A stretch of 64,000 nt of DNA from CBDDCQ01 sp965226285. Lineage in GTDB: Bacteria; Bacteroidota; Bacteroidia; Flavobacteriales; Ichthyobacteriaceae. Positions 46,193-55,076 of the stretch are shown here, piece by piece (position 1 is the stretch's first letter; each line of letters starts with the position of its first letter). The stretch is taken from NCBI GenBank assembly GCA_965226285.1, contig CBDDCQ010000006.1:558001-622000 (forward strand). Direction: 5' to 3'. The translations under genes were made by a program, and so were the position numbers. The notes beneath the pieces were generated by a model. It saw nothing but the letters and a program-made list of their open reading frames with translations, was not told where the DNA came from and did no database searches.

Positions 46193-46923
46193 TTACCTAA
46201 ATTATATTTTAGTATACAGTTCAAGCCGTATAACAGAAAATTACAATCGGCAAATATAGGTTTTTTTATATATTTAGTAAATAATTTTGAATTCCCTCCT
46301 GTAAGTATAGTTTTTAGGTCTTTAAATTGTGTTTCATAGTTTTGAATAAAACCTTCTAATTCTTTTTGAATACCTGTAATAATCCCTATTTGCATACATT
46401 TTTCAGTAGTTTGTCCTATGATAGAATTTAATTTTTTAGGTAGCTTTATAAGGGGTAATTTTTGAGTAAATTTTTCAAATGAATTGATTCTCATCTGCAC
46501 ACCGGGTGATATAATGCCTCCTAAATACTGCTTTTTGTTATTGATAAGGTCATAGGTAATACACGTGCCCATATCTATGACTAGGATGTTTTCATTTGGA
46601 TATTTTTCTATGGCAGCAGCTGCTAAAGCAATTCTGTCGTTTCCTAAAGTGTTACTCTTATAAAGGTTTTTAAAGGGTAAATTTATATCAGTGGATACTA
46701 ATAGCGTGTGAAAATGATTTTGAATAAGGTTGGAGATTTCGTTTTGTTCATTAATTACAGTACATATAATGGCATTTTTCAAAAGAGGGTATTCTTGTTT
46801 CCATTTTGAAATGTGAGGGAGTATTTCGGTATAGGAACCTCTTTTTATATTTACTATTTTAGAGCCAGAAAACACAGCAGTTTTTGCCATAGTGTTTCCT
46901 ATATCTGCTACTAAATTGTACAT
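46189..46923 (-). CDS. coaX: Type III pantothenate kinase
   Basis: A 244-aa CoaX, the first enzyme of coenzyme A synthesis. It shows the ASKHA phosphate motifs VADIGNTMAKTAVF at the N terminus and VIDMGTCITYDLI near residue 120. The pantothenate motif GNDRIALAAAA lies near residue 92, and GGIISPGVQMRINSF follows. Length is typical. It starts 2 bp after hemA and overlaps the next gene. Confidence 0.94.
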   Translation of the reverse strand: MYNLVADIGNTMAKTAVFSGSKIVNIKRGSYTEILPHISKWKQEYPLLKNAIICTVINEQNEISNLIQNHFHTLLVSTDINLPFKNLYKSNTLGNDRIALAAAAIEKYPNENILVIDMGTCITYDLINNKKQYLGGIISPGVQMRINSFEKFTQKLPLIKLPKKLNSIIGQTTEKCMQIGIITGIQKELEGFIQNYETQFKDLKTILTGGNSKLFTKYIKKPIFADCNFLLYGLNCILKYNLGK

Positions 46924-46925
46924 GT

Positions 46926-48167
46926 TTAGAGCTGAAAAATTTCTTCTATAACTTTGATATTATTCTGTGCATTACTTTTATTATTGACTAGTTGGTTCAT
47001 TACTTGTGAGGTAATTTTATGCATCATTCTCGAGGTTACAATTTTGGTTTGCTTTACATCTAGTTGATCATTTTTCTTCTTTTGATAGTTAATTTCAGTA
47101 TCCTGTATAGCACTTAGTTTTTCTTTTAAGGCAATAATTATTGGAGTAAAAGATCTATTATCTAACCATTCATATAATTCTGCTTTACACTCTTTTAGGA
47201 TTTGTTGAGCTTTAGGGATTTCTAATTTTCTCTTTTCCATAGTTTGAGTTACTAAATCAGATAATTTATCTACATCTAAGTAGGTTATATTTTCCATTCG
47301 TTGTACCTCTTTACTTACATTTTGAGGCATAGATAAATCTATAATCAGTTTGTGTTTATCTATTTGAATATGCCTTTTGGTTATGGTCGGTTCAAGTGCT
47401 CCAGTGGCTACTATAAGTATGTCAGAACGGTTGATTTCTTTGGTTAAATCTTCGTATTTCTTTATCGTTAGATTGTATTTATAAGCAATATCTTTTGCTT
47501 TTTCTATAGTTCTATTTATGAGGCGAATATCCTTATTTTTAATGTGCTTTACTAAGTTTTCACAGGTATTTCTACCTATTTTACCTGCTCCATATAGCAG
47601 TATATTTTGCTTGGTTGTATCTTTTACATTTGATAGGATGTAATTAGCAGCTGCAAAGGATACAGAGGCAGCACCAATACTTAATTCTGTTTGGTTTTTT
47701 ATTTTTTTACTTGTTTGTATCGCACTACTTATAAGCCTGTCCATAAAACTGTTGAGCATTTCGTATGTTTTAGATAGCATTACAGAGGATTTAATTTGGC
47801 TTATAATTTCAAAATCTCCTATAATTTGGCTATCAAGTCCTCCTGCTACTCTGTAAAAATGGTCAATTACGTCTGTTGAATTTAGAATGTAACCATTTTT
47901 ATTGAATTTATTTCTTGTCCCTTTAGAGTATTTGCATAGCAATTCTATAAGGATATTTTCATCTTTTACAATACCGTATAATTCTGTTCTATTGCAGGTG
48001 GATATAGCTAATAAAGCCTCTATTTTTAAGATTTTGGCTTCTTGTAATAATTTAATTTTTTGTTCTTTATTTATAGCGAAATTACCTCTCGTTGTAGTAT
48101 TGGATTTCTTATGACTCAATCCTATACAAAATAGAAATTTGATATTTTCGTTATTTTGTTCAATCAT
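46926..48167 (-). CDS. hemA: Glutamyl-tRNA reductase
   Basis: 413 aa, the first step of the C5 heme pathway (Glu-tRNA to glutamate-1-semialdehyde). It shows the catalytic cysteine in LLAISTCNRTELYG (residue about 59), VAGGLDSQIIGDFEI, the NADPH fold ILLYGAGKIGRNTCENL, and a helical C-terminal dimer domain. It heads the minus-strand operon and diverges from the AraC gene. A possible -7 box TACTTTTG lies at 48211-48204. The divergent heme genes hemH and hemG suggest shared control. Confidence 0.95.
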   Translation of the reverse strand: MIEQNNENIKFLFCIGLSHKKSNTTTRGNFAINKEQKIKLLQEAKILKIEALLAISTCNRTELYGIVKDENILIELLCKYSKGTRNKFNKNGYILNSTDVIDHFYRVAGGLDSQIIGDFEIISQIKSSVMLSKTYEMLNSFMDRLISSAIQTSKKIKNQTELSIGAASVSFAAANYILSNVKDTTKQNILLYGAGKIGRNTCENLVKHIKNKDIRLINRTIEKAKDIAYKYNLTIKKYEDLTKEINRSDILIVATGALEPTITKRHIQIDKHKLIIDLSMPQNVSKEVQRMENITYLDVDKLSDLVTQTMEKRKLEIPKAQQILKECKAELYEWLDNRSFTPIIIALKEKLSAIQDTEINYQKKKNDQLDVKQTKIVTSRMMHKITSQVMNQLVNNKSNAQNNIKVIEEIFQL

Positions 48168-48388
48168 TATTTATTTTTGCGTCATAATTTTAAATAAGTG
48201 GTGCAAAAGTACATCTGAATACCATATAAAAATACCTCCAATTAAAATAAAAATACCCGTATCCTTTAAAATGAGAAATTTATATTCATTCTAAATAAAA
48301 AACATTTACCTTTGTACCTTGAATAGTTTAGTAAAATAGGGTGTTTTTGTGTGTAGGTTTTACGAGAGTTAAACGAATTTAAACGTTT

Positions 48389-49276
48389 ATGTTTTTAGAG
48401 TTTGAAGAAAAAAATACCTCAAAAAAGTGTATAGATAATTTCTTAGTAGAAAATGAATTTTCACTATTTAGGATAAACGCTACTGAAGATTCCACTACTT
48501 TGTGTAAAAGAGTGGATAAAAAAGTAATACAGTTTTATTTTTGTATAGAGGGGGGAGCTGTCTTTTGTTTTAGTAATGGTAATTATAAGTTAGAACTCGA
48601 GCAAAATAAATCATTTATTATTTATAATCCTGAGACGGATTTGCCTATAAATTTAAGAGTAAAGAGAAAGTCTAAGGTGGTGGCTGTATATTTATCTATC
48701 AAAAAACTACATGAACTCTTTATAGAGGATTATAGTCAGATTACTTTTTTAAAAGGGGATAATATAGATAAGAAATTTTATAGTGATAGGGATTTATCTC
48801 TTGCTTTGAGCGTAGTGGTAGGGCAGATATTACAATATAAAAATAAATCACTTAACAATTTGTATTTTGGTGGAAAGATAAGGGAGTTATTTGCTATTTA
48901 TTTTGGAGAGCAGGAAAATGAAGATGAGAGATGTCCATTTCTTTCTAACGAAGAGAATGTAAGGAAAGTAAAGCAAGCCAAAAATATTATTATTGAGAAT
49001 ATGATGAGTCCGCCTTGTACAAGTGAACTTGCCCGTATGGTAGGGTTGAGTGTTCATAAACTCACAACAGGATTTAAGAATGTATATGGAGATACTATAT
49101 ATAGTTTTTTACAGAATTATAAGATAGAGTATGCTAGAAAAATATTGCAAGATTCTGATACAAAAATAAACGATGTTGCCTATACCATAGGTTATTCCAA
49201 TCCAAGTCACTTTATAGATGCATTCAAAAAGAAATATGGAATTACTCCCAAAAAGTTTAAAATGAGTTTAAGGTAA
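48389..49276 (+). CDS. AraC-family transcriptional regulator
   Basis: 295 aa. An N-terminal cupin-like sensor part (about 1-170) precedes two helix-turn-helix motifs in the last 100 residues: TSELARMVGLSVHKLTTGF and INDVAYTIGYSNPSHFIDAF, ending YGITPKKFK. Its last base is shared with the hemH start (TAATG), so it is coupled to ferrochelatase. A regulator at this place, between divergent hemA and hemH-hemG, probably senses heme or iron status (inference from position). A -7-like box TACCTTTG is at 48307-48314. Confidence 0.88.
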   Translation: MFLEFEEKNTSKKCIDNFLVENEFSLFRINATEDSTTLCKRVDKKVIQFYFCIEGGAVFCFSNGNYKLELEQNKSFIIYNPETDLPINLRVKRKSKVVAVYLSIKKLHELFIEDYSQITFLKGDNIDKKFYSDRDLSLALSVVVGQILQYKNKSLNNLYFGGKIRELFAIYFGEQENEDERCPFLSNEENVRKVKQAKNIIIENMMSPPCTSELARMVGLSVHKLTTGFKNVYGDTIYSFLQNYKIEYARKILQDSDTKINDVAYTIGYSNPSHFIDAFKKKYGITPKKFKMSLR

Positions 49277-50289
49277 TGAAAAAAGGTGTTCTATTAGTTA
49301 ATTTAGGTTCTCCTGATAGTACAAGTGTAAAAAATGTAAGAAAGTATCTGCGTGAGTTCCTTATGGATAAAAGGGTATTAGATGTTTCGTATCTTTTGCG
49401 TGTATTTCTTCTGGAAGCTATTATACTACCTCGCAGACCTAAAAAAACGGCAGAGGCATATAAATCTATATGGTGGGAGCAAGGTTCGCCACTTATAGTC
49501 ATCTCAAAGAGAATACAAGAAAAATTACAATATAAAATGGATGTTCCAGTTGCTTTGGCTATGAGGTATGGGAAGCCGTCTATAAGATATGCGATACAAA
49601 AACTTAAAAAACAAGGAGTAGATAAATTTTTACTTATTCCTATGTATCCTCAATATGCTATGGCAACTTATGAAACGGTTGTAGTAAAGGCTAAAGAGGA
49701 ACTCAAAAAAATAGATGAGCGGGTGCAAATGGATGTATTGCCTCCTTTTTATAATCATTCAGATTATATAGATGTTTTGGCAGATAGTATCGAGCCCTAT
49801 CTCTCGCCGGATAAATATGTGTTGTTTTCTTATCACGGTGTTCCTGAAAGACATATATATAAAGGAGACCCTACTACGGTGTATTGTAAAATAGATGATA
49901 GCTGTTGTAAGGAAGCTTCTCCATCTCATGCGTTTTGTTATCGTCATCAATGTTATAAATCTACTGATCTTGTAGCACGCAGGTTATCGTTAAAACCAGA
50001 TAATTATACTACTACTTTTCAGTCTCGTTTTGGAAAAGATCCTTGGTTACAGCCTTTTACAGATGAAGTTTTACAAGAATTACCCAAGAGAGGAATCAAG
50101 CATTTAGTAGTAGTATGTTCAGCTTTTACGGCAGATTGTTTAGAGACTTTGGAGGAAATAGGTATGGAGGGTAAACGCCAATTTTTAGAAGCTTGTGGAG
50201 AGAGTTATACACTAGTTCCTTGCTTGAATGATAGCGATAATTGGATAAATGTGCTTCAAAAATGGATATATCAATGGATGAACAAATAA
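49276..50289 (+). CDS. hemH: Ferrochelatase
   Basis: 337 aa; inserts Fe2+ into protoporphyrin IX. Seen: the start KKGVLLVNLGSPDSTSVKNV, the catalytic histidine in LFSYHGVPERHIYKG, and the second acidic site in ADCLETLEEIGMEG. A cysteine-rich stretch (CKIDDSCC to FCYRHQCYKS) lies near residues 205-230; it is common in this subgroup and does not resemble a proven cluster site. It overlaps the regulator by one base and hemG at its end. Confidence 0.94.
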   Translation: MKKGVLLVNLGSPDSTSVKNVRKYLREFLMDKRVLDVSYLLRVFLLEAIILPRRPKKTAEAYKSIWWEQGSPLIVISKRIQEKLQYKMDVPVALAMRYGKPSIRYAIQKLKKQGVDKFLLIPMYPQYAMATYETVVVKAKEELKKIDERVQMDVLPPFYNHSDYIDVLADSIEPYLSPDKYVLFSYHGVPERHIYKGDPTTVYCKIDDSCCKEASPSHAFCYRHQCYKSTDLVARRLSLKPDNYTTTFQSRFGKDPWLQPFTDEVLQELPKRGIKHLVVVCSAFTADCLETLEEIGMEGKRQFLEACGESYTLVPCLNDSDNWINVLQKWIYQWMNK

Positions 50290-51593
50290 ATGTACATACA
50301 GTGGTGATAGGCGCGGGTATTTCTGGGCTTACCGCAGCGTATTCTTTGTATAAGAAAAATGTACCTTTTGTAGTTTTAGAATGTAGCGATAGAGTGGGAG
50401 GAGTAATTGATTCTCCAAAACTAAAAGAGTTTAATATAGAGAGGGCAGCAGCTTCTATAAGATTGAATAAAGAGGTAGAGCAGTTGATAGAGCAGTTAGG
50501 TATTAAGGATAAAGTAATCCGTTCTAATCAAAGATCTAAACGATATATTTTAAAAGATGATAGACTTCATGAGGTGACTACTCATCCTAAAATGATTTTT
50601 TCTACACCTTTGCTTTCTCTTGCGGGTAAGCTGAGGGTTTTTTTAGAACTGTTCATTGCTAAGGGCAAGGTTGATGACGAGAGTGTTCATCAGTTTTTTT
50701 GTAGGAGATTTGGAAAGCAAGTTCTAGATAATTTTATAACTCCTATGGTATCAGGTATATATGCTGGAGACCCTCAAAAGATGAGTATGAAATCTTCTTT
50801 TCCGCAAATTTATCAAATGGAACAAGAGTATGGCTCTATAATTAAGGCATTTATGAATAACAAGAATAAATCGAGGAGTAAAGCCCAGTTTATTACTTTT
50901 AAGAAGGGCATATCTTTTTTGGCTGATAGCATTGCTAAGTTATTTTCAGATAAGATATACTTAAAGTATCGCATATCCAATATTGAAAAACATTTAAAAG
51001 GATATAAAATAGAGGGGGACTATTTGGGAGGGTATTTTTCGATAATCACTGAAAATATAATTTGTACGATTCCCGCTTACGCTTTTAAGGGATTATTTGA
51101 TAATATAGATTCTCAGATACAGCGATTGATGGATAAAATCAATTATCCTTCTTTGGCTTTATTGCATTTAGGATATAGAGAGGACCAAAGTTTTAAAGAT
51201 GCAGGAGCTTTTGGATTCCTTGTCGCTCAAAAGGAGAATAAATCTTTTTTGGGGGCAGTGTTTAACGCTAATATGTTTAGGGAAAATATAAATTATCCTA
51301 AAAGATTATATACTTTATTTATAGGGGGAGATAAAGAGCAATTTAAAAATCTTGAACATTTAATACTTGAAGCTGAGCGAGAGTTTGAGAAAGTTATGCG
51401 AATTCAGCAGCCACCTATTTTTAAAGAGGTTACTTTTTATCAGAATGCTATTCCCCAGTTTTATTTGGGTTATCAACAGGTAAAACAGCAAATAGAAAAT
51501 ATACAGAATCAAAATAAAGGGCTTTTCTTCTCAGGTAGTTATATGAGTGGCATTTCTTTGGGGGATTGTATAGTGAATAATTTAAAGTTTTAA
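50274..51593 (+). CDS. hemG: Protoporphyrinogen oxidase
   Basis: About 439 aa from the ATG at 50274 (MDEQINVHTVVIGAGISG). In-frame starts TTG 50241 and ATG 50262 exist but would only add residues before the FAD-binding strand. The GxGxxG motif, the VLECSDRVGGVIDS dinucleotide part and the C-terminal FAD contact SGSYMSGISLGDCIVNNL identify an oxygen-dependent HemG/HemY-type flavoenzyme. It overlaps hemH by 16 bp. Together with hemA and hemH this locus covers the first and the last steps of heme synthesis. Confidence 0.92.
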   Translation: MDEQINVHTVVIGAGISGLTAAYSLYKKNVPFVVLECSDRVGGVIDSPKLKEFNIERAAASIRLNKEVEQLIEQLGIKDKVIRSNQRSKRYILKDDRLHEVTTHPKMIFSTPLLSLAGKLRVFLELFIAKGKVDDESVHQFFCRRFGKQVLDNFITPMVSGIYAGDPQKMSMKSSFPQIYQMEQEYGSIIKAFMNNKNKSRSKAQFITFKKGISFLADSIAKLFSDKIYLKYRISNIEKHLKGYKIEGDYLGGYFSIITENIICTIPAYAFKGLFDNIDSQIQRLMDKINYPSLALLHLGYREDQSFKDAGAFGFLVAQKENKSFLGAVFNANMFRENINYPKRLYTLFIGGDKEQFKNLEHLILEAEREFEKVMRIQQPPIFKEVTFYQNAIPQFYLGYQQVKQQIENIQNQNKGLFFSGSYMSGISLGDCIVNNLKF

Positions 51594-51644
51594 GTAGTTT
51601 TACTAAAAACCTTATACAATTCAGTAAATTTTTTGCAATTTTAC

Positions 51645-51674
51645 TTGATCATTTCAAAATGATCTATATATTTG
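51645..51674 (+). promoter_or_regulatory. Promoter with operator-like palindrome before susC
   Basis: TTG at 51645-51647, 19 bp, then TATATTTG at 51667-51674, a full Bacteroidota promoter. The spacer contains GATCATTT CA AAATGATC (51647-51664), a perfect inverted repeat exactly between -33 and -7, where a repressor would block RNA polymerase. The leader to the susC start would be about 160 nt. Confidence 0.65.
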
Positions 51675-51836
51675 CTCCTATGAATCGTAAAATTCATCTA
51701 AGGTCATATCATATAACGAATGCTACGCATATTTTAATCTTACTATAAAAAGTGAATCGGTTATGGTAATTTTTAGTGAGCTGGTGGGTGTTATATAAAG
51801 TGTAATTTAAAATATAATTGTATAAGATAAACTATT

Positions 51837-54800
51837 ATGAATGTTACATATTATTTGTCAATACTGTTAGTATTGATGGTGCGATTTTCATTTGCACAGG
51901 TAAGTGTTTCTGGAGTGGTTACCTCACAAGATGACGGGCAGCCTCTTCCGGGAGTAAGTATTTTAATTGTGGGTACTCAAGAGGGTACTACTACTGATTT
52001 TGATGGAAAATATTCCATTGAAGTTAAATCAGGCGATGTATTGGTTTTCTCTTTTGTAGGGATGGCTGATCAAAAGGTTACAATAGCTAGTTCTACAACG
52101 GGCAAAGTAGTAATGGATATAGTAATGCAACCAAGTAATGAGATGCTTGAGGATATTGTGGTAGTGGGGTATGGTAAGCAAAGTAGGGAAAACCTTGCCA
52201 CAACCACTACAACGGTAAAATCTGAGACTATAGAGAGCCGAGGGGTAGTATCTCTTGGAGAAGCTCTTACAGGGTTGGCACCTAATTTAAATATTATGCC
52301 TAGTGCAGGAGGAGGTGAACCGGGTTCAGGTGTAAATATTAACATCAGAGGGTATGCTAGTATCAATTCAAACGGGGTTCCATTAATTCTGGTGGACGGT
52401 ATGGAGCAAGATATTAATACTTTAGACCCGAATGATATTGCGTCTGTAACAGTATTAGAAGATATTTCTTCGTATGCTGTTTATGGTGCTAGAGCTGCCT
52501 TTGGGGTAATTCTCATAGAAACTAAACGAGGTTCTTCAGGCGAACCGGTGGTTAGGTATAGTACAAGCGTTATAGCTTCCCAATTTAGAAATACCCCTAG
52601 AAAACCCAGTGCTTATGATTTTGCAGTTGCCATGAATTTGGCTAATAAGAATGGTGGGGCTACTGATATTATTTTCAGTGATGTGAAGCTTAAAAAATTG
52701 AAAGATAATCCTGATAAATCTATTGCCACTAAAGCTGATGATTTAAATGGTGATGGAAGGGTTGAAGGAGATGAAGATTATTTTAGTCATGATGCTTTAA
52801 AAGCTGTATTTAAAGATATTTCTTTTCGGATGAATTATAATTTATCAGTAGCGGGAACTTTAAAGTATGGTGATCCAGATCCTCTTACGGGTAAAAAAGA
52901 TAAGTATATTGCTTACAACTTGTCAGGGGCTTTATTTCAACAAAATGGACAGTACAAAGTTACTGAAGATGGATATGATAGGAAAATATTGGGTGTAAAG
53001 ATTAATTCAAGACCTGTAAAATGGTTGCAAATGGGGATTGATACTCGTTTTACCCGAAGAAATATAAGAGGTCCTGTTTATGCACAATATGGTGCTGGTT
53101 GGGGAGCAGGTCTGGGTATTATTTATCATAATTTGCTAAGATCATGGCCTACACAGCGTCTAAAAAATGAAAACGGCTATATAGATAATACTTATGGTTA
53201 TTTAAGTCAAGCAAAGACTTTTGAAATTGTTCGTGACAATATAGCTTTGCAAGCTAAGTTTGAACTCGAACCTATAGAAAATTGGAAAACTTTCTTGAAT
53301 TACCGTATGAGAACTAGACAATCTAACGAGGAAAAATATTTGGCTCTTGTCAATAAAACAGAAATTGGTGGAACTGAAGTGCCCTTAAATCCTTCTGTAG
53401 CAGGCAGATATACTAAATACGCTACTGAGAGTTTGTATGTATCTCCTCAAATATATACCCAGTATGAGTTGAGGTTATCGGAAATATATTTAAAGACAAT
53501 GTTAGGATTTGAACAAGAATCGTATAATAGTAGTTCATTTTGGGGAAGACGTTATAAAGTAGCTTCAGATCAGGTGCCGTCTATTAGTACAGGTGTTGGA
53601 GATACAGAAGTAGATGATTCTAAAGATCACTGGAGTACTCGTTCTGTCTTTGCGGCTATGGATTTTACTTATGATAAAAAATATGTGTTAAATACCTCTT
53701 TCAGACGTGATGGCTCTTCTAGGTTTGACGATGGAAACAGGTGGGGTAATTTCTATTCCTATGGTATTGCTTATAATTTACATAATGAGGGTTTCTTCAA
53801 TATAAATAACTTTTTAGCAAGCAGCAGCATAAATAAGTTCAAATTAAAGTTTTCAAGAGGTCAAGTGGGCAATCAAGATATAGGGCTGTATGAATATGTA
53901 GAAAAAATTCCTCTTCGATCAAGGCTTCGTTGGATTCAAGATGGGGAAAGACCTTCGTATGCACGAGCACCTGATTTGGTAGATGAGAATAATACTTGGG
54001 AAACGGTATCTGATATGAATTTTGGTTTGGAACTTACGGCTCTTGGGGATAGGTTATCTACCTCATTTACTTATTTTATGAGAGATGTAGTAGATATGTT
54101 AGGGCCGGTTGCGCCGCTACCTAGTACGTTAGGGGGATCTGTTCCTAAAGCTAATAATGCGGAATTGCGTTCCGAGGGGTTTTCCTTTTCATTGACTTGG
54201 AAAGATAAAATAGGCGAAGATTTTATGTATAGTACTACATTTTTACTCTCCGATTCTCAAACTGAGATTACCAAATATTATAATCCTACAGGAGTCTTAA
54301 GCGATTGGTATGTTGGTAAAAAAGTTGGAGAAATATGGGGATATGAAACTGTGGATATTATGGATAGAGAAACAGCTGAAAAAGTAAATACTAATAGTGC
54401 GTCGGCTTCTACTGAAGGCACCTCAGAATTCCCTAATCAAAATCATTTTAGAGCAGATTGGAAAGCGGGTGATATTCGATACAAAGATTTAAATGGAGAT
54501 GGCAAAGTTGATGATGGAGAGAGTACATTAGACAATCCGGGTGATAGAAAAGTGATAGGAAATTCGCTTGCCCGTTATAGGTATGGTATAGATACACAAT
54601 TTACGTATAAGCAATTTACGCTTAGGCTATTTTTTCAAGGAGTGGGCAGTCGTCAGGTCAATTTAGGAACTTATCAACATGGTTTTGCTAGTAAGTGGCA
54701 AACAACACTTTTGAAAGAGCATATGGATTACTGGACAGAGGACAACAAAGATGCTTTTTATCCCAGACCTTATCTCAATACAGGAAAAAATCGCCAAACC

Positions 54801-55055
54801 CAAACCAAATATCTTGCAGATGCTTCTTATTTTAGGTTAAAAACACTTAGTTTGAGTTATAGGTTTGATGTAGATTTATTAAAAAGTGTAGGAATCAGAA
54901 CTGCTAGTGTCACATTTTCGACTGATAATTTATTTACCATTACTAATATGGTAGATTATTTAGATCCAGAACTGACAGGTGGTTTTTGGGGTGGAGCAGC
55001 TAAATCATATCCACTTTATAGAACCTATGTTTTGGGAGTTAATTTGTCATTTTGA
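51837..55055 (+). CDS. SusC-family TonB-dependent glycan transporter
   Basis: 1072 aa. Signal peptide to FAQ, then a carboxypeptidase-like domain (VSGVVTSQDDGQPLPGVSIL, about 22-105), the TonB box region EDIVVVGYGKQ, a plug (NINIRGYASINSNGVPLILV; SSYAVYGARAAFGVILIETK) and a large barrel. SusC proteins import oligosaccharides with a SusD lid; this one is followed 21 bp later by its SusD. A DLNGDGRVEGDEDYF segment in the barrel looks like a calcium-binding loop. The downstream L-fucose enzymes suggest fucosylated glycans as cargo; this is inference from context. Confidence 0.93.
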   Translation: MNVTYYLSILLVLMVRFSFAQVSVSGVVTSQDDGQPLPGVSILIVGTQEGTTTDFDGKYSIEVKSGDVLVFSFVGMADQKVTIASSTTGKVVMDIVMQPSNEMLEDIVVVGYGKQSRENLATTTTTVKSETIESRGVVSLGEALTGLAPNLNIMPSAGGGEPGSGVNINIRGYASINSNGVPLILVDGMEQDINTLDPNDIASVTVLEDISSYAVYGARAAFGVILIETKRGSSGEPVVRYSTSVIASQFRNTPRKPSAYDFAVAMNLANKNGGATDIIFSDVKLKKLKDNPDKSIATKADDLNGDGRVEGDEDYFSHDALKAVFKDISFRMNYNLSVAGTLKYGDPDPLTGKKDKYIAYNLSGALFQQNGQYKVTEDGYDRKILGVKINSRPVKWLQMGIDTRFTRRNIRGPVYAQYGAGWGAGLGIIYHNLLRSWPTQRLKNENGYIDNTYGYLSQAKTFEIVRDNIALQAKFELEPIENWKTFLNYRMRTRQSNEEKYLALVNKTEIGGTEVPLNPSVAGRYTKYATESLYVSPQIYTQYELRLSEIYLKTMLGFEQESYNSSSFWGRRYKVASDQVPSISTGVGDTEVDDSKDHWSTRSVFAAMDFTYDKKYVLNTSFRRDGSSRFDDGNRWGNFYSYGIAYNLHNEGFFNINNFLASSSINKFKLKFSRGQVGNQDIGLYEYVEKIPLRSRLRWIQDGERPSYARAPDLVDENNTWETVSDMNFGLELTALGDRLSTSFTYFMRDVVDMLGPVAPLPSTLGGSVPKANNAELRSEGFSFSLTWKDKIGEDFMYSTTFLLSDSQTEITKYYNPTGVLSDWYVGKKVGEIWGYETVDIMDRETAEKVNTNSASASTEGTSEFPNQNHFRADWKAGDIRYKDLNGDGKVDDGESTLDNPGDRKVIGNSLARYRYGIDTQFTYKQFTLRLFFQGVGSRQVNLGTYQHGFASKWQTTLLKEHMDYWTEDNKDAFYPRPYLNTGKNRQTQTKYLADASYFRLKTLSLSYRFDVDLLKSVGIRTASVTFSTDNLFTITNMVDYLDPELTGGFWGGAAKSYPLYRTYVLGVNLSF

Positions 55056-55076
55056 ATTATTTAAAATATAAGAGTT

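Noticed and set aside
48168..48388. Riboswitch or RNA element between hemA and the AraC gene.
   Set aside because: I see only -7-like boxes and no conserved structured RNA motif.
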